A stretch of DNA of 29,268 nt from Rhodobiaceae bacterium UBA6963 (GCA_002450335.1 DJZB01000018.1:23582-52849), one strand, 5' to 3'; numbered from the stretch's first letter, positions 9,001-17,253 are shown. Notes: generated by a model from the sequence alone, not told the origin. Numbers and translations: made by a program.

Positions 9001-10208
9001 TTATCGTTTTCTGCCAGCACATAGCCTGACAGATACAGAGACCCGCAAATTAAAATATCTCCCTGTGCTGCGGCAATCGCAGTTTCAAGGTTGTTGAAGG
9101 CTTGAGCTTTTAGCCCAACAGCTTGCGCTTGATCTGCAAGATCATTTGCAGTGTAACTGTTCGATTGTTCGGGAATGGTGATGCAATGAAGCTCTACGCT
9201 GCTTTCACTGAATGATTTGAGCCAGTTCTCGGCATGCTTGGTTGCCATTAACCCACAAATAAGGGTTACAGCTTTGTCCGTGCTTGAAAAATATTCTGAT
9301 AACCAGACGGCAAGTGCCTCGGCTGCTGCCTGATTATGCCCGCCATCAAGCCAGACCTCGCCATTTGCCATATTCACCAGCTTTCCGGTGACCAACTTTT
9401 GTAGTCGCGCTGGCCAGACGGGTTCTTGAAGTCCCTTACCAATTGCAAGTTCGGGTACACCAAGATGACAGGCGGCCATCACAGCGGTTCCGGCATTAAC
9501 AATTTGATGCGTCCCGACAAGCCCCGGCATGGGTAAGTCCATCAGCCCGTCCGGGTGCTGGACGACGAGCCTTCCATGTTCTGCATAAGCCAGCCAATCC
9601 TGCCCATAACACCTTAGGGGGAGGTTACACGTGGTGGCTTGTTCCATAATAACGTCACGCGCTTCCTCATCTTGTTGGGAGATGATAGCGGGAATACCGG
9701 TGACACTTGGCTTAAGAATACCGGCCTTTTCAGCCGCAATGGCGCGGATATCTGATCCCAGAAACTGTTCATGGTCCATACTGACAGGTGTAATGATAGA
9801 TAATAAAGGTGCGTTGATAACATTTGTTGCGTCTAATCTTCCGCCAAGCCCAACTTCCAGCAAAAGATAATCCGCCGGGTGACGGCTAAATGCCAAAAAC
9901 GCGGCGGCGGTGGTGGCTTCAAAAAATGTAATCGGTTCGCCATTATTGACCTGCTCAACCTCTGCAAGGGTTTCTGCGAGCAGGTTTTCGGTAATATCAT
10001 GTCCGTTTAGACGGATACGTTCATGGAAATTAACAAGATGCGGCGATGTATAGCTATGTACCTGCGCTCCATTTGATTCCAATATCGACATAAGCATAGC
10101 CAAAGTGGAGCCTTTGCCGTTTGTTCCGGCAATATGTATGGTAGGTGGCAGGTGGTTTTGTGGGTTGCCCAAGGCATTAAGCAACCGCCACATGCGATCT
10201 AAAGACAA
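8997..10208 (-). CDS. folC: bifunctional folylpolyglutamate/dihydrofolate synthase FolC
   Basis: This is a Mur-ligase-fold enzyme that joins glutamate to dihydropteroate and folates. The ATP-binding loop GTNGKGS is at residues 28-34 counting from TTG 10208, and the Mur-ligase signature LLLEVGLGGRLDATN follows. The given start is the first conventional one in frame. The frame stays open upstream and encodes NLLALHPKYIDLSLDRM, a segment that resembles the N-terminus of other alphaproteobacterial FolC proteins. The true start is therefore probably near 10268-10274, where only CTG (10269-10271) or ATT (10272-10274) is available, directly after the accD stop. It is the last gene of the ihfB-to-folC block. 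Confidence 0.93.
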   Translation of the reverse strand: MSLDRMWRLLNALGNPQNHLPPTIHIAGTNGKGSTLAMLMSILESNGAQVHSYTSPHLVNFHERIRLNGHDITENLLAETLAEVEQVNNGEPITFFEATTAAAFLAFSRHPADYLLLEVGLGGRLDATNVINAPLLSIITPVSMDHEQFLGSDIRAIAAEKAGILKPSVTGIPAIISQQDEEARDVIMEQATTCNLPLRCYGQDWLAYAEHGRLVVQHPDGLMDLPMPGLVGTHQIVNAGTAVMAACHLGVPELAIGKGLQEPVWPARLQKLVTGKLVNMANGEVWLDGGHNQAAAEALAVWLSEYFSSTDKAVTLICGLMATKHAENWLKSFSESSVELHCITIPEQSNSYTANDLADQAQAVGLKAQAFNNLETAIAAAQGDILICGSLYLSGYVLAENDN

Positions 10209-10273
10209 ATCTATATATTTCGGGTGGAGCGCCAGTAAATTTGCTAGCGTCGTATCACTCTGACGCGACAGAA

Positions 10274-11161
10274 TTATTCTCCGGCAGGAACAGCTTGTTT
10301 CTCCTGACCGCTTTGCGGGTCAATCAGAAGACGCAGTAATTTGCCAAGTGTTTCAGCAAGCCTGTGACGGTGCACAACCATATCAACCATGCCATGTTCG
10401 AGCAGGTATTCAGCGCGCTGGAAACCTTCAGGGAGTTTTTCGTTAATCGTGTCCTGAATAACGCGTGGACCGGCAAAACCAATAAGCGCTCCCGGTTCAG
10501 CAATATGAACATCACCCAACATGCCATAGGAAGCGGTCACGCCGCCTGTGGTCGGGTCAGTCAAAATAACGATATAAGGCAGGCCTCTATCGCGTAATTC
10601 TTGAATAATTACGGTTGTACGCGGCATTTGCATCAAAGACATAATGCCTTCTTGCATGCGCGCCCCACCTGCCGCTGCAACAACAATAAACGGACAATTT
10701 TTCTCAAGTGCCGTCTCTCCGCCACGGATAACAGCTTCACCGGCTGCCATGCCCAGCGACCCGCCCATAAAGGCAAAATCTTGAACAACGACAACTGTTT
10801 CAACGCCGCTAATATCCCCGACACCAATAGAAACGGCATCTCGCATGCCGGTTTTATTGCGGGCTTCTTTCAAGCGATCAATATAGCGTTTTTGGTCTTT
10901 AAATTTCAGAGGGTCTACGGGGACTTCAGGTGAGTCCACCAACTCATAGCTGGCATCAAAAAGAAGCTCGAAGCGTTCTTTGGTGGAAAGCCGCATATGA
11001 TGGTCACACCCCGGACATACTTTGCCGAGATCATCCATATCACGATGAAAAATCATTTCACCGCATTCGGTGCAATTGACCCATAAATTCTCTTCTGTGT
11101 CATCCTTACCGCGGAAAACACTGTCGAATTTCGGTCTTACGAAATTTTTAATCCAGTTCAT
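10274..11161 (-). CDS. accD: acetyl-CoA carboxylase carboxyltransferase subunit beta
   Basis: This is a 295-residue beta subunit of the carboxyltransferase that makes malonyl-CoA for fatty-acid synthesis. The N-terminal four-cysteine zinc ribbon is intact (Cys30, Cys33, Cys49, Cys52). The crotonase-like core carries AAAGGARMQEG and the downstream TDPTTGGVTASYG motif. It lies between trpA and folC, a conserved alphaproteobacterial order. A 17-base hairpin (11170-11186) sits immediately upstream and overlaps the only Shine-Dalgarno-like GGGA, so translation may depend on its folding. Confidence 0.97.
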   Translation of the reverse strand: MNWIKNFVRPKFDSVFRGKDDTEENLWVNCTECGEMIFHRDMDDLGKVCPGCDHHMRLSTKERFELLFDASYELVDSPEVPVDPLKFKDQKRYIDRLKEARNKTGMRDAVSIGVGDISGVETVVVVQDFAFMGGSLGMAAGEAVIRGGETALEKNCPFIVVAAAGGARMQEGIMSLMQMPRTTVIIQELRDRGLPYIVILTDPTTGGVTASYGMLGDVHIAEPGALIGFAGPRVIQDTINEKLPEGFQRAEYLLEHGMVDMVVHRHRLAETLGKLLRLLIDPQSGQEKQAVPAGE

Positions 11162-11169
11162 TTTCTATC

Positions 11170-11186
11170 CCATGTAATCTGCATGG
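11170..11186 (-). promoter_or_regulatory. hairpin over the accD ribosome-binding region
   Basis: On the minus strand CCATG (11182-11186) can pair with CATGG (11170-11174) across a 7-base loop. The GG of the second arm continues into GGGA, the only purine-rich candidate ribosome-binding site before the accD ATG at 11161. A second small palindrome, ATATTC-T-GAATAT, lies at 11196-11208. Any role in accD translation is inference. Confidence 0.35.
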
Positions 11187-11218
11187 ATTTATTCGATATT
11201 CTGAATATTATCTTTCTT

Positions 11219-12043
11219 TTACGCTCGTTTTACGCCATCTGCAAGCTCTTGTGCCTTTTTTAGCGTTTCTGTTACTGTTTTAGCGCTTGTGAGCCCTTGT
11301 GAATCAAGCGATTCAGCAATCACATCGACCAAAGCTGAGCCAACAACAGCACCATCTGCAACTGAGGCAATAGCCTCTGCTTGTTCGGCTGTTCTGACAC
11401 CAAAACCTACAGCAACAGGTAAATCGGTGTATCTTTTTATTCGTACAACAGCCTCTTCAACGACGTTTTGTTCGGGGCTGGCCGAGCCTGTAATGCCTGT
11501 AATGGAGACATAATAAACAAAGCCAGAGGTGTTGGCGAGCACCTCGGGGAGGCGGGCATCATCGGTTGTCGGCGTGGCAAGGCGAATAAAATTCAGACCG
11601 GCATTCAAAGCAGGTATACAAAGCTCTTCATCTTCTTCAGGCGGCAAATCGACAATAATCAGGCCATCAACCCCAGCTTGTTTGGCGTCATGAATAAAGG
11701 CGTCTACGCCGTAAATATAGACAGGATTATAGTAGCCCATCAGTACAATCGGGGTCTCGTCATTATCGGTACGGAATTGGCGTACCATGTCGAGCGTGCC
11801 TTTTAAGGTCATACCCGCCTTTAAAGCTCTTTGTGAGGAAGCTTGAATAGAAGGCCCGTCTGCCATTGGGTCAGTGAAAGGCATCCCAAGTTCAATAATA
11901 TCTGCCCCCGCGGTAGGCAGTCCATGCATAATTTTTAGTGATGTTACCGGATCAGGGTCTCCTGCGGAAACAAAGGCCACAAAAGCTTTTGAATTACGCT
12001 CACCGAGCTGTTTGAAAGTATTATCAAGTCGTGTCTGCTGCAT
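11219..12043 (-). CDS. trpA: tryptophan synthase alpha subunit
   Basis: This is a 274-residue TIM barrel. TrpA cleaves indole-3-glycerol phosphate to indole, which tunnels to TrpB. Catalytic Glu51 (IELGMPFTDP) and Asp62 (ADGPSIQ) are both in their family context. The phosphate-binding region with GFGVRTAEQ is also present. It begins 12 bp after the trpB stop and is presumably co-transcribed with it. Confidence 0.97.
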   Translation of the reverse strand: MQQTRLDNTFKQLGERNSKAFVAFVSAGDPDPVTSLKIMHGLPTAGADIIELGMPFTDPMADGPSIQASSQRALKAGMTLKGTLDMVRQFRTDNDETPIVLMGYYNPVYIYGVDAFIHDAKQAGVDGLIIVDLPPEEDEELCIPALNAGLNFIRLATPTTDDARLPEVLANTSGFVYYVSITGITGSASPEQNVVEEAVVRIKRYTDLPVAVGFGVRTAEQAEAIASVADGAVVGSALVDVIAESLDSQGLTSAKTVTETLKKAQELADGVKRA

Positions 12044-12055
12044 CAGTGTCGTCCG

Positions 12056-13270
12056 TCAGCCAATATCCACATTAAGATGCTCCGCGACGGAAAACACATC
12101 TTTGTCTCCACGACCGCACATATTCATCACCAGAAGGTGATCGCTTGGAAGATCCGGAGCAATTTTGCCGACATGAGAAAGCGCATGGCTCGGTTCAAGA
12201 GCTGGAATAATGCCTTCCAGTTTTGTGCAAAGCTGAAAGGCGTCAAGCGCCTCTTGATCGGTAGCGGAAACATAAGTCACGCGACCGGTATCTTTAAGAT
12301 AGGCATGTTCCGGGCCGATACCGGGATAATCTAGACCTGCTGAAATGGAATGTCCTTCGGTAATCTGTCCGTCATCATCCTGAAGGAGATAGGTTCTGTT
12401 ACCATGCAATACACCCGGCTTGCCCCCTGCCAGTGAAGCGGCGTGCTCGGGTGTATCAATACCATGCCCCCCCGCTTCAACACCGATTATGTCAACGGAC
12501 TCATCATCTAAGAAAGGGTAAAATAATCCCATAGCATTCGACCCGCCGCCGATACAGGCACATAATGTGTCCGGTAGTCTGCCTTCGCGCTCGAGCATTT
12601 GTTGTTTGGTTTCCTGTCCGATAATGGACTGAAAGTCTCTGACCATTGCGGGATAGGGATGTGGCCCGGCAACCGTACCGATAATATAGAATGTCGAGTC
12701 GACATTGGTTACCCAGTCGCGGAGGGCTTCATTCATTGCGTCTTTCAACGTGCCTGCCCCTGACGTGACCGGCATGATTTCCGCGCCCAGTAATTTCATC
12801 CGAAATACATTGGGCTTTTGGCGTTCAATATCTGTCGCGCCCATAAAGATGGTGCAAGGCAGGCCAAACCGCGCCGCTACAGTTGCCACCGCAACGCCGT
12901 GCTGACCGGCACCGGTTTCAGCGATGATACGGCGTTTGCCCATGCGTTTTGCCAGCAATATCTGACCAAGGCAGTTATTGATTTTATGGGACCCGGTATG
13001 GTTCAACTCATCCCGTTTGAGATAGATTTTTGCGCCGCCATAATGTTCTGTAAGGCGCTCTGCGAAATATAAGGGGCTGGGACGCCCAACATAATGAGTC
13101 TGTAAGTCCTGTAACTGGTCGAGAAATGCCGGATCTTGACGCGCTGCACCGTACGCTTTTTCTAAATCAAGGATAAGCGGCATAAGTGTTTCGGCAACGA
13201 AACGACCGCCAAAAATGCCAAAACGGCCGTTTTCATCCGGTCCGGTTGTATAGGAATTTGCCTTCGACAT
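12056..13270 (-). CDS. trpB: tryptophan synthase beta subunit
   Basis: This is a PLP enzyme that condenses indole with serine to give tryptophan. The PLP lysine is in HTGSHKINN (Lys96 from this start), and the cofactor phosphate loop GGGSNA is present. I chose ATG 13270 because MSKANSY...GRFGIFGGRF matches the usual family N-terminus. The frame stays open to a TTG at 13318, but the extra 16 codons run through a tandem DNA duplication and look non-coding. The protein is then 404 residues, normal for TrpB. The trpF-trpB gap carries two hairpins, one of which covers the likely ribosome-binding site. Confidence 0.96.
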   Translation of the reverse strand: MSKANSYTTGPDENGRFGIFGGRFVAETLMPLILDLEKAYGAARQDPAFLDQLQDLQTHYVGRPSPLYFAERLTEHYGGAKIYLKRDELNHTGSHKINNCLGQILLAKRMGKRRIIAETGAGQHGVAVATVAARFGLPCTIFMGATDIERQKPNVFRMKLLGAEIMPVTSGAGTLKDAMNEALRDWVTNVDSTFYIIGTVAGPHPYPAMVRDFQSIIGQETKQQMLEREGRLPDTLCACIGGGSNAMGLFYPFLDDESVDIIGVEAGGHGIDTPEHAASLAGGKPGVLHGNRTYLLQDDDGQITEGHSISAGLDYPGIGPEHAYLKDTGRVTYVSATDQEALDAFQLCTKLEGIIPALEPSHALSHVGKIAPDLPSDHLLVMNMCGRGDKDVFSVAEHLNVDIG

Positions 13271-13272
13271 AG

Positions 13273-13316
13273 CCAGTCCCATTTCTGAAATCACCCAGTT
13301 CCATTTCTGGAAACAC
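13273..13316 (-). repeat. 22-bp tandem duplication forming two GAAA-capped hairpins before trpB
   Basis: Two adjacent 22-bp units (13273-13294 and 13295-13316) match at 19 of 22 positions by eye. On the minus strand each unit folds as a 5-bp stem around a GAAA loop: TTCCA/TGGAA at 13299-13312 and TTTCA/TGGGA at 13277-13290. The second stem keeps pairing through G-U wobbles. The downstream arm of the hairpin nearest trpB contains GGGA, six bases before the trpB ATG, so it probably includes the ribosome-binding site. Confidence 0.6.
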
Positions 13317-13331
13317 AAGGTGGGTTATATA

Positions 13332-13973
13332 TCATTTTTCCAAGCGGGCTGCTTGAATAAATCGCAAAATTTTATTCCGGTCCTTTTCCCCTGCTTGGCG
13401 TTCAACACCGGAAGATACATCTACATAGGTCGCACCGGTCGCTTGCACAGCTTCTTGGACGTTATCCGGGGTCAGCCCACCCGCAAGAAACCATGGTAGA
13501 CTGCCTTGATAATCAGTCAATAATGACCAGTCAAACCGGTGTCCGGTGCCACCCTGAGGTCCGTCAGGACGGGGCAAGGCATCCAAAAGAATGAAATCTG
13601 CACAACTATCAAAAGTTTTTGCAGCTTCCAGATGTGCCGCAGAGCCAATGCCCAAGGCTTTGATAATGCTGCAGTTAAATCTCTGCTTTAACATTGAGCA
13701 TCTTTCAGGGCTTTCTGCACCATGAAGCTGAATATAATCCGGTGTGATGGCCTCAATCATATTTTCTGTCAGATGGTCATCTGGGTCGACAGCCAAAGCT
13801 ACTTTCTTGATGGATGGGTGTAGCTCTTTTGCAATCAAATTGGCTTGTTCAAATGATAAATGACGAGACGAACTTGGGTGAAAAACAAAGCCGGCAAAAT
13901 CGGCTTTTGCTTCTTCCAGAAAATGCACATCTTCAATTTTGGTAATGCCACATATTTTGACTTTAACGCTCAT
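13332..13973 (-). CDS. trpF: phosphoribosylanthranilate isomerase
   Basis: This is a 213-residue TIM-barrel isomerase that converts phosphoribosylanthranilate to CdRP, the third step of the tryptophan branch. The N-terminal VKICGI with catalytic Cys8 is clear, as is the ILLDALP strand that carries the general acid Asp. The C-terminal phosphate loop LAGGLTPDNV and the DVSSGVE motif complete the family pattern. ATG 13973 lies two bases after the pyrF stop, so the two are tightly coupled. Confidence 0.96.
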   Translation of the reverse strand: MSVKVKICGITKIEDVHFLEEAKADFAGFVFHPSSSRHLSFEQANLIAKELHPSIKKVALAVDPDDHLTENMIEAITPDYIQLHGAESPERCSMLKQRFNCSIIKALGIGSAAHLEAAKTFDSCADFILLDALPRPDGPQGGTGHRFDWSLLTDYQGSLPWFLAGGLTPDNVQEAVQATGATYVDVSSGVERQAGEKDRNKILRFIQAARLEK

Positions 13974-13975
13974 CT

Positions 13976-14695
13976 CTAACTCTTGGTACTCTGTAAAGAA
14001 GCAGAGATATCAGATGCCGCCTGAACAGGGTCAACGGCTTGAGTGATAGCGCGCCCAATCACAAGAATATCTGCCCCAGCTTCCAAGGCAGCTTCCGGCG
14101 TCATAATGCGTTTCTGGTCATCTTTGGCGTGTCCGGCAGGTCTTATACCCGGAACAATGAGTTTAAAGTTTGGCCCACAACGGCTTCTGAGAGCCTCAAC
14201 TTCATGAGCCGAACAAACAACCCCGCCCATATCTGCTTGCTGGGCGAGATCGGCAAGCCTTAATACTTGGTCATGCGGTGTGGCACTGACACCAATCTGA
14301 TTAAGGTCTTCATCTTCAAGGCTGGTGAGAACTGTGACGGCAATCATCAAAGGCGCTGTGAGGTTATTTTCCTCTGCGGTATCCTTTGCGGCCTTACTGG
14401 CGGCACGCATCATGTTGAGACCGCCCCCTGCATGAACGTTTAAAATAGCTGGCTGAAGCGGGCATATTGCGTTCACTGCGGCGGCTACGGTATTTGGGAT
14501 ATCATGAAGTTTTAAATCCAAAAAAATTGGCAGTCCGGTTGCGGCAAGGCTTTGGTAACCTGCCAAGCCGGCGGCGTAAAAAAATTCCATGCCAATCTTT
14601 ATGCCGCCAATATGAGGGGACAAATTTTCCGCGAGTTGTGAGGCTCGCATAGGATTTTGTGTATCAAGGGCGCAAAAAACCGGATTATCAGTCAT
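13976..14695 (-). CDS. pyrF: orotidine 5'-phosphate decarboxylase
   Basis: This is a 239-residue type-1 OMP decarboxylase, the last step of UMP synthesis. The catalytic D-x-K-x-x-D set is intact in FLDLKLHDIPN (Asp60, Lys62, Asp65). The C-terminal phosphate grip VPGIRP is present. Its ATG lies 8 bp inside the end of the lapA-like gene, and it ends two bases before trpF. Confidence 0.97.
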   Translation of the reverse strand: MTDNPVFCALDTQNPMRASQLAENLSPHIGGIKIGMEFFYAAGLAGYQSLAATGLPIFLDLKLHDIPNTVAAAVNAICPLQPAILNVHAGGGLNMMRAASKAAKDTAEENNLTAPLMIAVTVLTSLEDEDLNQIGVSATPHDQVLRLADLAQQADMGGVVCSAHEVEALRSRCGPNFKLIVPGIRPAGHAKDDQKRIMTPEAALEAGADILVIGRAITQAVDPVQAASDISASLQSTKS

Positions 14696-14969
14696 AGTCT
14701 TCTCTCCCTTTATCCCTCAAAAAAATACGGTTCACGCCTTTAGTAAGACCATTTACCATAGTGGTCACGACACTGCGTATATAGCCGAGTAAAATGCCAA
14801 AGCCAATGGCGCCCATTAAAAGCACAAAAAGCGGTGCACGAAATCCAAATGAAGGGTCTTCAGGGGAGAACGGGTTTAGGCTAAAGGAAACAATCTGTCT
14901 GTTCGCGAGGGCTAAAAAAATAACGCCTAGAGCAATCAGAAAAAATATCAGCCTGCTAAAAAGTTTCAA
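14688..14969 (-). CDS. LapA-family inner-membrane protein (DUF1049)
   Basis: This is a 93-residue protein with two predicted membrane helices (about residues 7-26 and 46-68) and a basic C-terminal tail. Together with its position directly after ihfB this matches the LapA/DUF1049 family, which in E. coli works with LapB in controlling LPS synthesis. No lapB-like gene follows here, so a role in LPS control is inferred from family only. The start is TTG, preceded by GAGGG. It begins 9 bp after the ihfB stop and overlaps pyrF. Confidence 0.8.
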   Translation of the reverse strand: MKLFSRLIFFLIALGVIFLALANRQIVSFSLNPFSPEDPSFGFRAPLFVLLMGAIGFGILLGYIRSVVTTMVNGLTKGVNRIFLRDKGREDYD

Positions 14970-14978
14970 TAGAGGCCC

Positions 14979-15263
14979 TCACGAGCCTTCGTTCAGGCGG
15001 TCCCGTAAGTATTTACCGGCCTTGAAGAAAGGCACACATTTTTCGGCAACGGCAACAGCTTCTCCGGTTCTGGGATTACGTCCGATTCTGGGTGGACGAA
15101 TTTTTGCGGAGAATGCACCAAACCCTCTTAACTCAACGCGGTCGCCCCGACCCAGAGCTTCAGTAATTTCATCAAGAATCGTATTCACCACCCTCTCTAC
15201 ATCTCTTTGATAAAGATGGGGGTATTGGTCGGCAAGACGATTTACGAGTTCGGATTTAATCAT
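14979..15263 (-). CDS. ihfB: integration host factor subunit beta
   Basis: This is a 94-residue HU/IHF-family DNA-bending protein. The arm signature GRNPRTGE and the RPPRIGRNP stretch are present. The conserved placement downstream of rpsA identifies it as IhfB rather than HU; IhfA would be encoded elsewhere. An AAGGA ribosome-binding site precedes ATG 15263. It seems to have its own promoter (15294-15321), which would also drive lapA, pyrF, trpF, trpB, trpA, accD and folC. Confidence 0.94.
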   Translation of the reverse strand: MIKSELVNRLADQYPHLYQRDVERVVNTILDEITEALGRGDRVELRGFGAFSAKIRPPRIGRNPRTGEAVAVAEKCVPFFKAGKYLRDRLNEGS

Positions 15264-15293
15264 GAGTTGTCATTCCTTGGTGTAAGAAAAAAA

Positions 15294-15321
15294 GTTATCC
15301 TTACAACAGCACATCAGTCAA
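15294..15321 (-). promoter_or_regulatory. candidate sigma-70 promoter for the ihfB-folC block
   Basis: On the minus strand, TTGACT (15316-15321, five of six consensus bases) and GATAAC (15294-15299, four of six) are separated by 16 bp. The expected transcript start is about 25 bases before the ihfB ATG. It lies downstream of the rpsA 3' hairpin, consistent with a fresh transcription unit. Confidence 0.45.
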
Positions 15322-15330
15322 GACGCTAGT

Positions 15331-15359
15331 GGGGCAATATTTTTAAAAAATATCGCCCC
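15331..15359 (-). terminator. strong hairpin between rpsA and ihfB
   Basis: A 29-bp near-perfect inverted repeat has GGGGC/GCCCC at its base, one G-T pair and eight A-T pairs toward the loop. It begins 13 bases after the rpsA stop. On the minus strand it is not followed by a T-run, so it may act as a processing or 3'-stabilising structure, or as a leaky terminator, rather than a classical Rho-independent terminator. Confidence 0.5.
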
Positions 15360-15372
15360 TTAACCTTTTCAA

Positions 15373-17253
15373 TTATGCGGAATCGTCACCTGACTCATCA
15401 GCCGACTCATCGGTTGCGTTTTCAGCAGCCTCAGCTTCGGGAGTTTCATCCGAAGTTGGCTCTTCAGCAACCTCTTCAGTTGGTGCTTCTTCAACAACTT
15501 CTTCAGCGACAACTTCTTCTGCAGGTGCTGCCTCGGCTTCAGGTTCAGCGTCTGTGCTTTTGTTCAATGCCTCGCCCAGAATGTCACCAAGTGACGCGCC
15601 GGAGCTGACTGAACCATATTGGGCTACCGCTTCTTTTTCTTCAGCGATTTCCAATGCCTTGATTGAAAGGCCAATCCGACGTGATTTGGCATCAAAATTG
15701 GTAATCATGGCATCCAGCTTATCACCAACGGCGAAACGCTCTGGTCTCTGGTCCTCTCTGTCACGGGACAGATCGGAGCGTCTGATAAAGGCGCTAAATT
15801 CGCTCTCCCCAACAGATACTTCCAGACCGCCATCATTGACGGCAGTCACCGTACAGGTAGCTGTATCGCCGCGCTTGAGTTTGCTGATACCTTCCATCGG
15901 GTCACTCTCAAGCTGTTTAATGCCGAGACTGATGCGTTCTTTTTCTACATCAATATCCAGCACAACGGCTTCGACATCCTGATTTTTTGCAAAACCCGCG
16001 AGCGCTTCTTCACCTGAAAGGTTCCAGTCAAGATCTGACATATGCACCATACCGTCGACATCATTTTCAAGCCCGATAAACAGACCAAATTCTGTGATGT
16101 TTTTAACTGCTCCAGTGACTTTCGTGCCAACCGGATAGGTTGCAGCAAAGCTGTCCCAAGGATTGTCCATGCATTGTTTCAGGCCGAGAGAAATACGACG
16201 TTTGGAACTGTCCACTTCAAGGATCATCACTTCAACTTCCTGAGAGGTTGAAACGATTTTGCCAGGATGAACATTCTTTTTCACCCATGACATTTCAGAA
16301 ACGTGAACAAGACCTTCAACACCATCTTCAAGTTCAACAAATGCACCATAGTCAGTTATATTTGTTACATGTCCCGTGAATTTGCCATCCAGCGGGAATT
16401 TCTCTTCTGCAGAGTCCCAAGGGTCATTATGGAGCTGTTTCATACCAAGGCTGACGCGCATGGTTTCGGCGTTAATTTTAACGACTTGAACCTGAACGCT
16501 CTGACCAATTGACAGCACTTCTGATGGATGATTAATCCGGCGCCATGCGATGTCTGTAACGTGAAGCAGACCATCAACACCGCCAAGGTCAACAAATGCA
16601 CCATAATCAGTGATATTTTTAACCACACCTTCAGTGACTTGGCCTTCTGCAAGATTTTGAACAATCTCACTACGGGCTTCCGCACGTGTCTCTTCCATGA
16701 TTGCACGACGGGACACAACAATGTTCCCACGACGGCGATCCATTTTTAAAATTTGGAAAGGTTGCGGTGTGTTCATCAAGGGGGTGATGTCGCGCACCGG
16801 ACGAATATCGACTTGGCTGCCCGGCAAGAAAGCGGTCGCGCCATTCAGGTCGACAGTAAAGCCGCCTTTCACGCGCCCGAAAATTACACCGGTTACTCGT
16901 TCATTGGCTTCAAATGATTTTTCAAGAACAGTCCAACTCTCTTCGCGCCTGGCTTTGTCGCGTGAGAGCATGGCTTCGCCCATGGCATTCTCAATACGTT
17001 CCAAATAGACCTCGACATCGTCGCCAACACTCAGATCGGCGGGCTGTCCGGCCATTGCGAATTCTCTTAGAGGAACACGGCCCTCTGTTTTGAGACCCAC
17101 ATCAATAATGGCGAGATCATTTTCAATAGCAGTTACGCGCCCTTTAACGACAGTTCCTTCTAGAACGGATTGACCGGAAAAGCTTTCTTCCAGCAGGGCA
17201 GCAAAATCTTCAGTAGTCGGATTTAGTTCCGACGGGTTAGAGGTTTGAGACAA
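15373..17253 (-). CDS. rpsA: 30S ribosomal protein S1
   Basis: This is a 626-residue S1 protein with six S1/OB repeats at about residues 34-100, 118-184, 205-272, 290-358, 375-445 and 461-530. Repeats 3-5 carry the NITDYGAFV/NITEFGLFI signature. S1 recruits mRNA to the 30S subunit. After the last repeat comes an unusually long tail of about 65 residues dominated by Glu, Asp and Ala, which makes the protein longer than the roughly 560-residue norm. The start is TTG, seven bases after a clear AGGAG; the ATG next to that AGGAG is out of frame and too close. Two overlapping hairpins occur in the leader. Confidence 0.97.
   Translation of the reverse strand: MSQTSNPSELNPTTEDFAALLEESFSGQSVLEGTVVKGRVTAIENDLAIIDVGLKTEGRVPLREFAMAGQPADLSVGDDVEVYLERIENAMGEAMLSRDKARREESWTVLEKSFEANERVTGVIFGRVKGGFTVDLNGATAFLPGSQVDIRPVRDITPLMNTPQPFQILKMDRRRGNIVVSRRAIMEETRAEARSEIVQNLAEGQVTEGVVKNITDYGAFVDLGGVDGLLHVTDIAWRRINHPSEVLSIGQSVQVQVVKINAETMRVSLGMKQLHNDPWDSAEEKFPLDGKFTGHVTNITDYGAFVELEDGVEGLVHVSEMSWVKKNVHPGKIVSTSQEVEVMILEVDSSKRRISLGLKQCMDNPWDSFAATYPVGTKVTGAVKNITEFGLFIGLENDVDGMVHMSDLDWNLSGEEALAGFAKNQDVEAVVLDIDVEKERISLGIKQLESDPMEGISKLKRGDTATCTVTAVNDGGLEVSVGESEFSAFIRRSDLSRDREDQRPERFAVGDKLDAMITNFDAKSRRIGLSIKALEIAEEKEAVAQYGSVSSGASLGDILGEALNKSTDAEPEAEAAPAEEVVAEEVVEEAPTEEVAEEPTSDETPEAEAAENATDESADESGDDSA

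Noticed and set aside
10601..10933. 110-residue plus-strand frame opposite accD
   Set aside because: It is a shadow of a well-conserved gene, with no domain or ribosome-binding site.
13271..13318. N-terminal extension of trpB to TTG 13318
   Set aside because: The extra codons run through the 22-bp duplication and have no counterpart in the TrpB family; ATG 13270 gives the normal N-terminus.
15331..15359. Classical Rho-independent terminator after rpsA
   Set aside because: The stem is strong, but no T-run follows on the transcribed strand, so I list it as a hairpin with uncertain termination.
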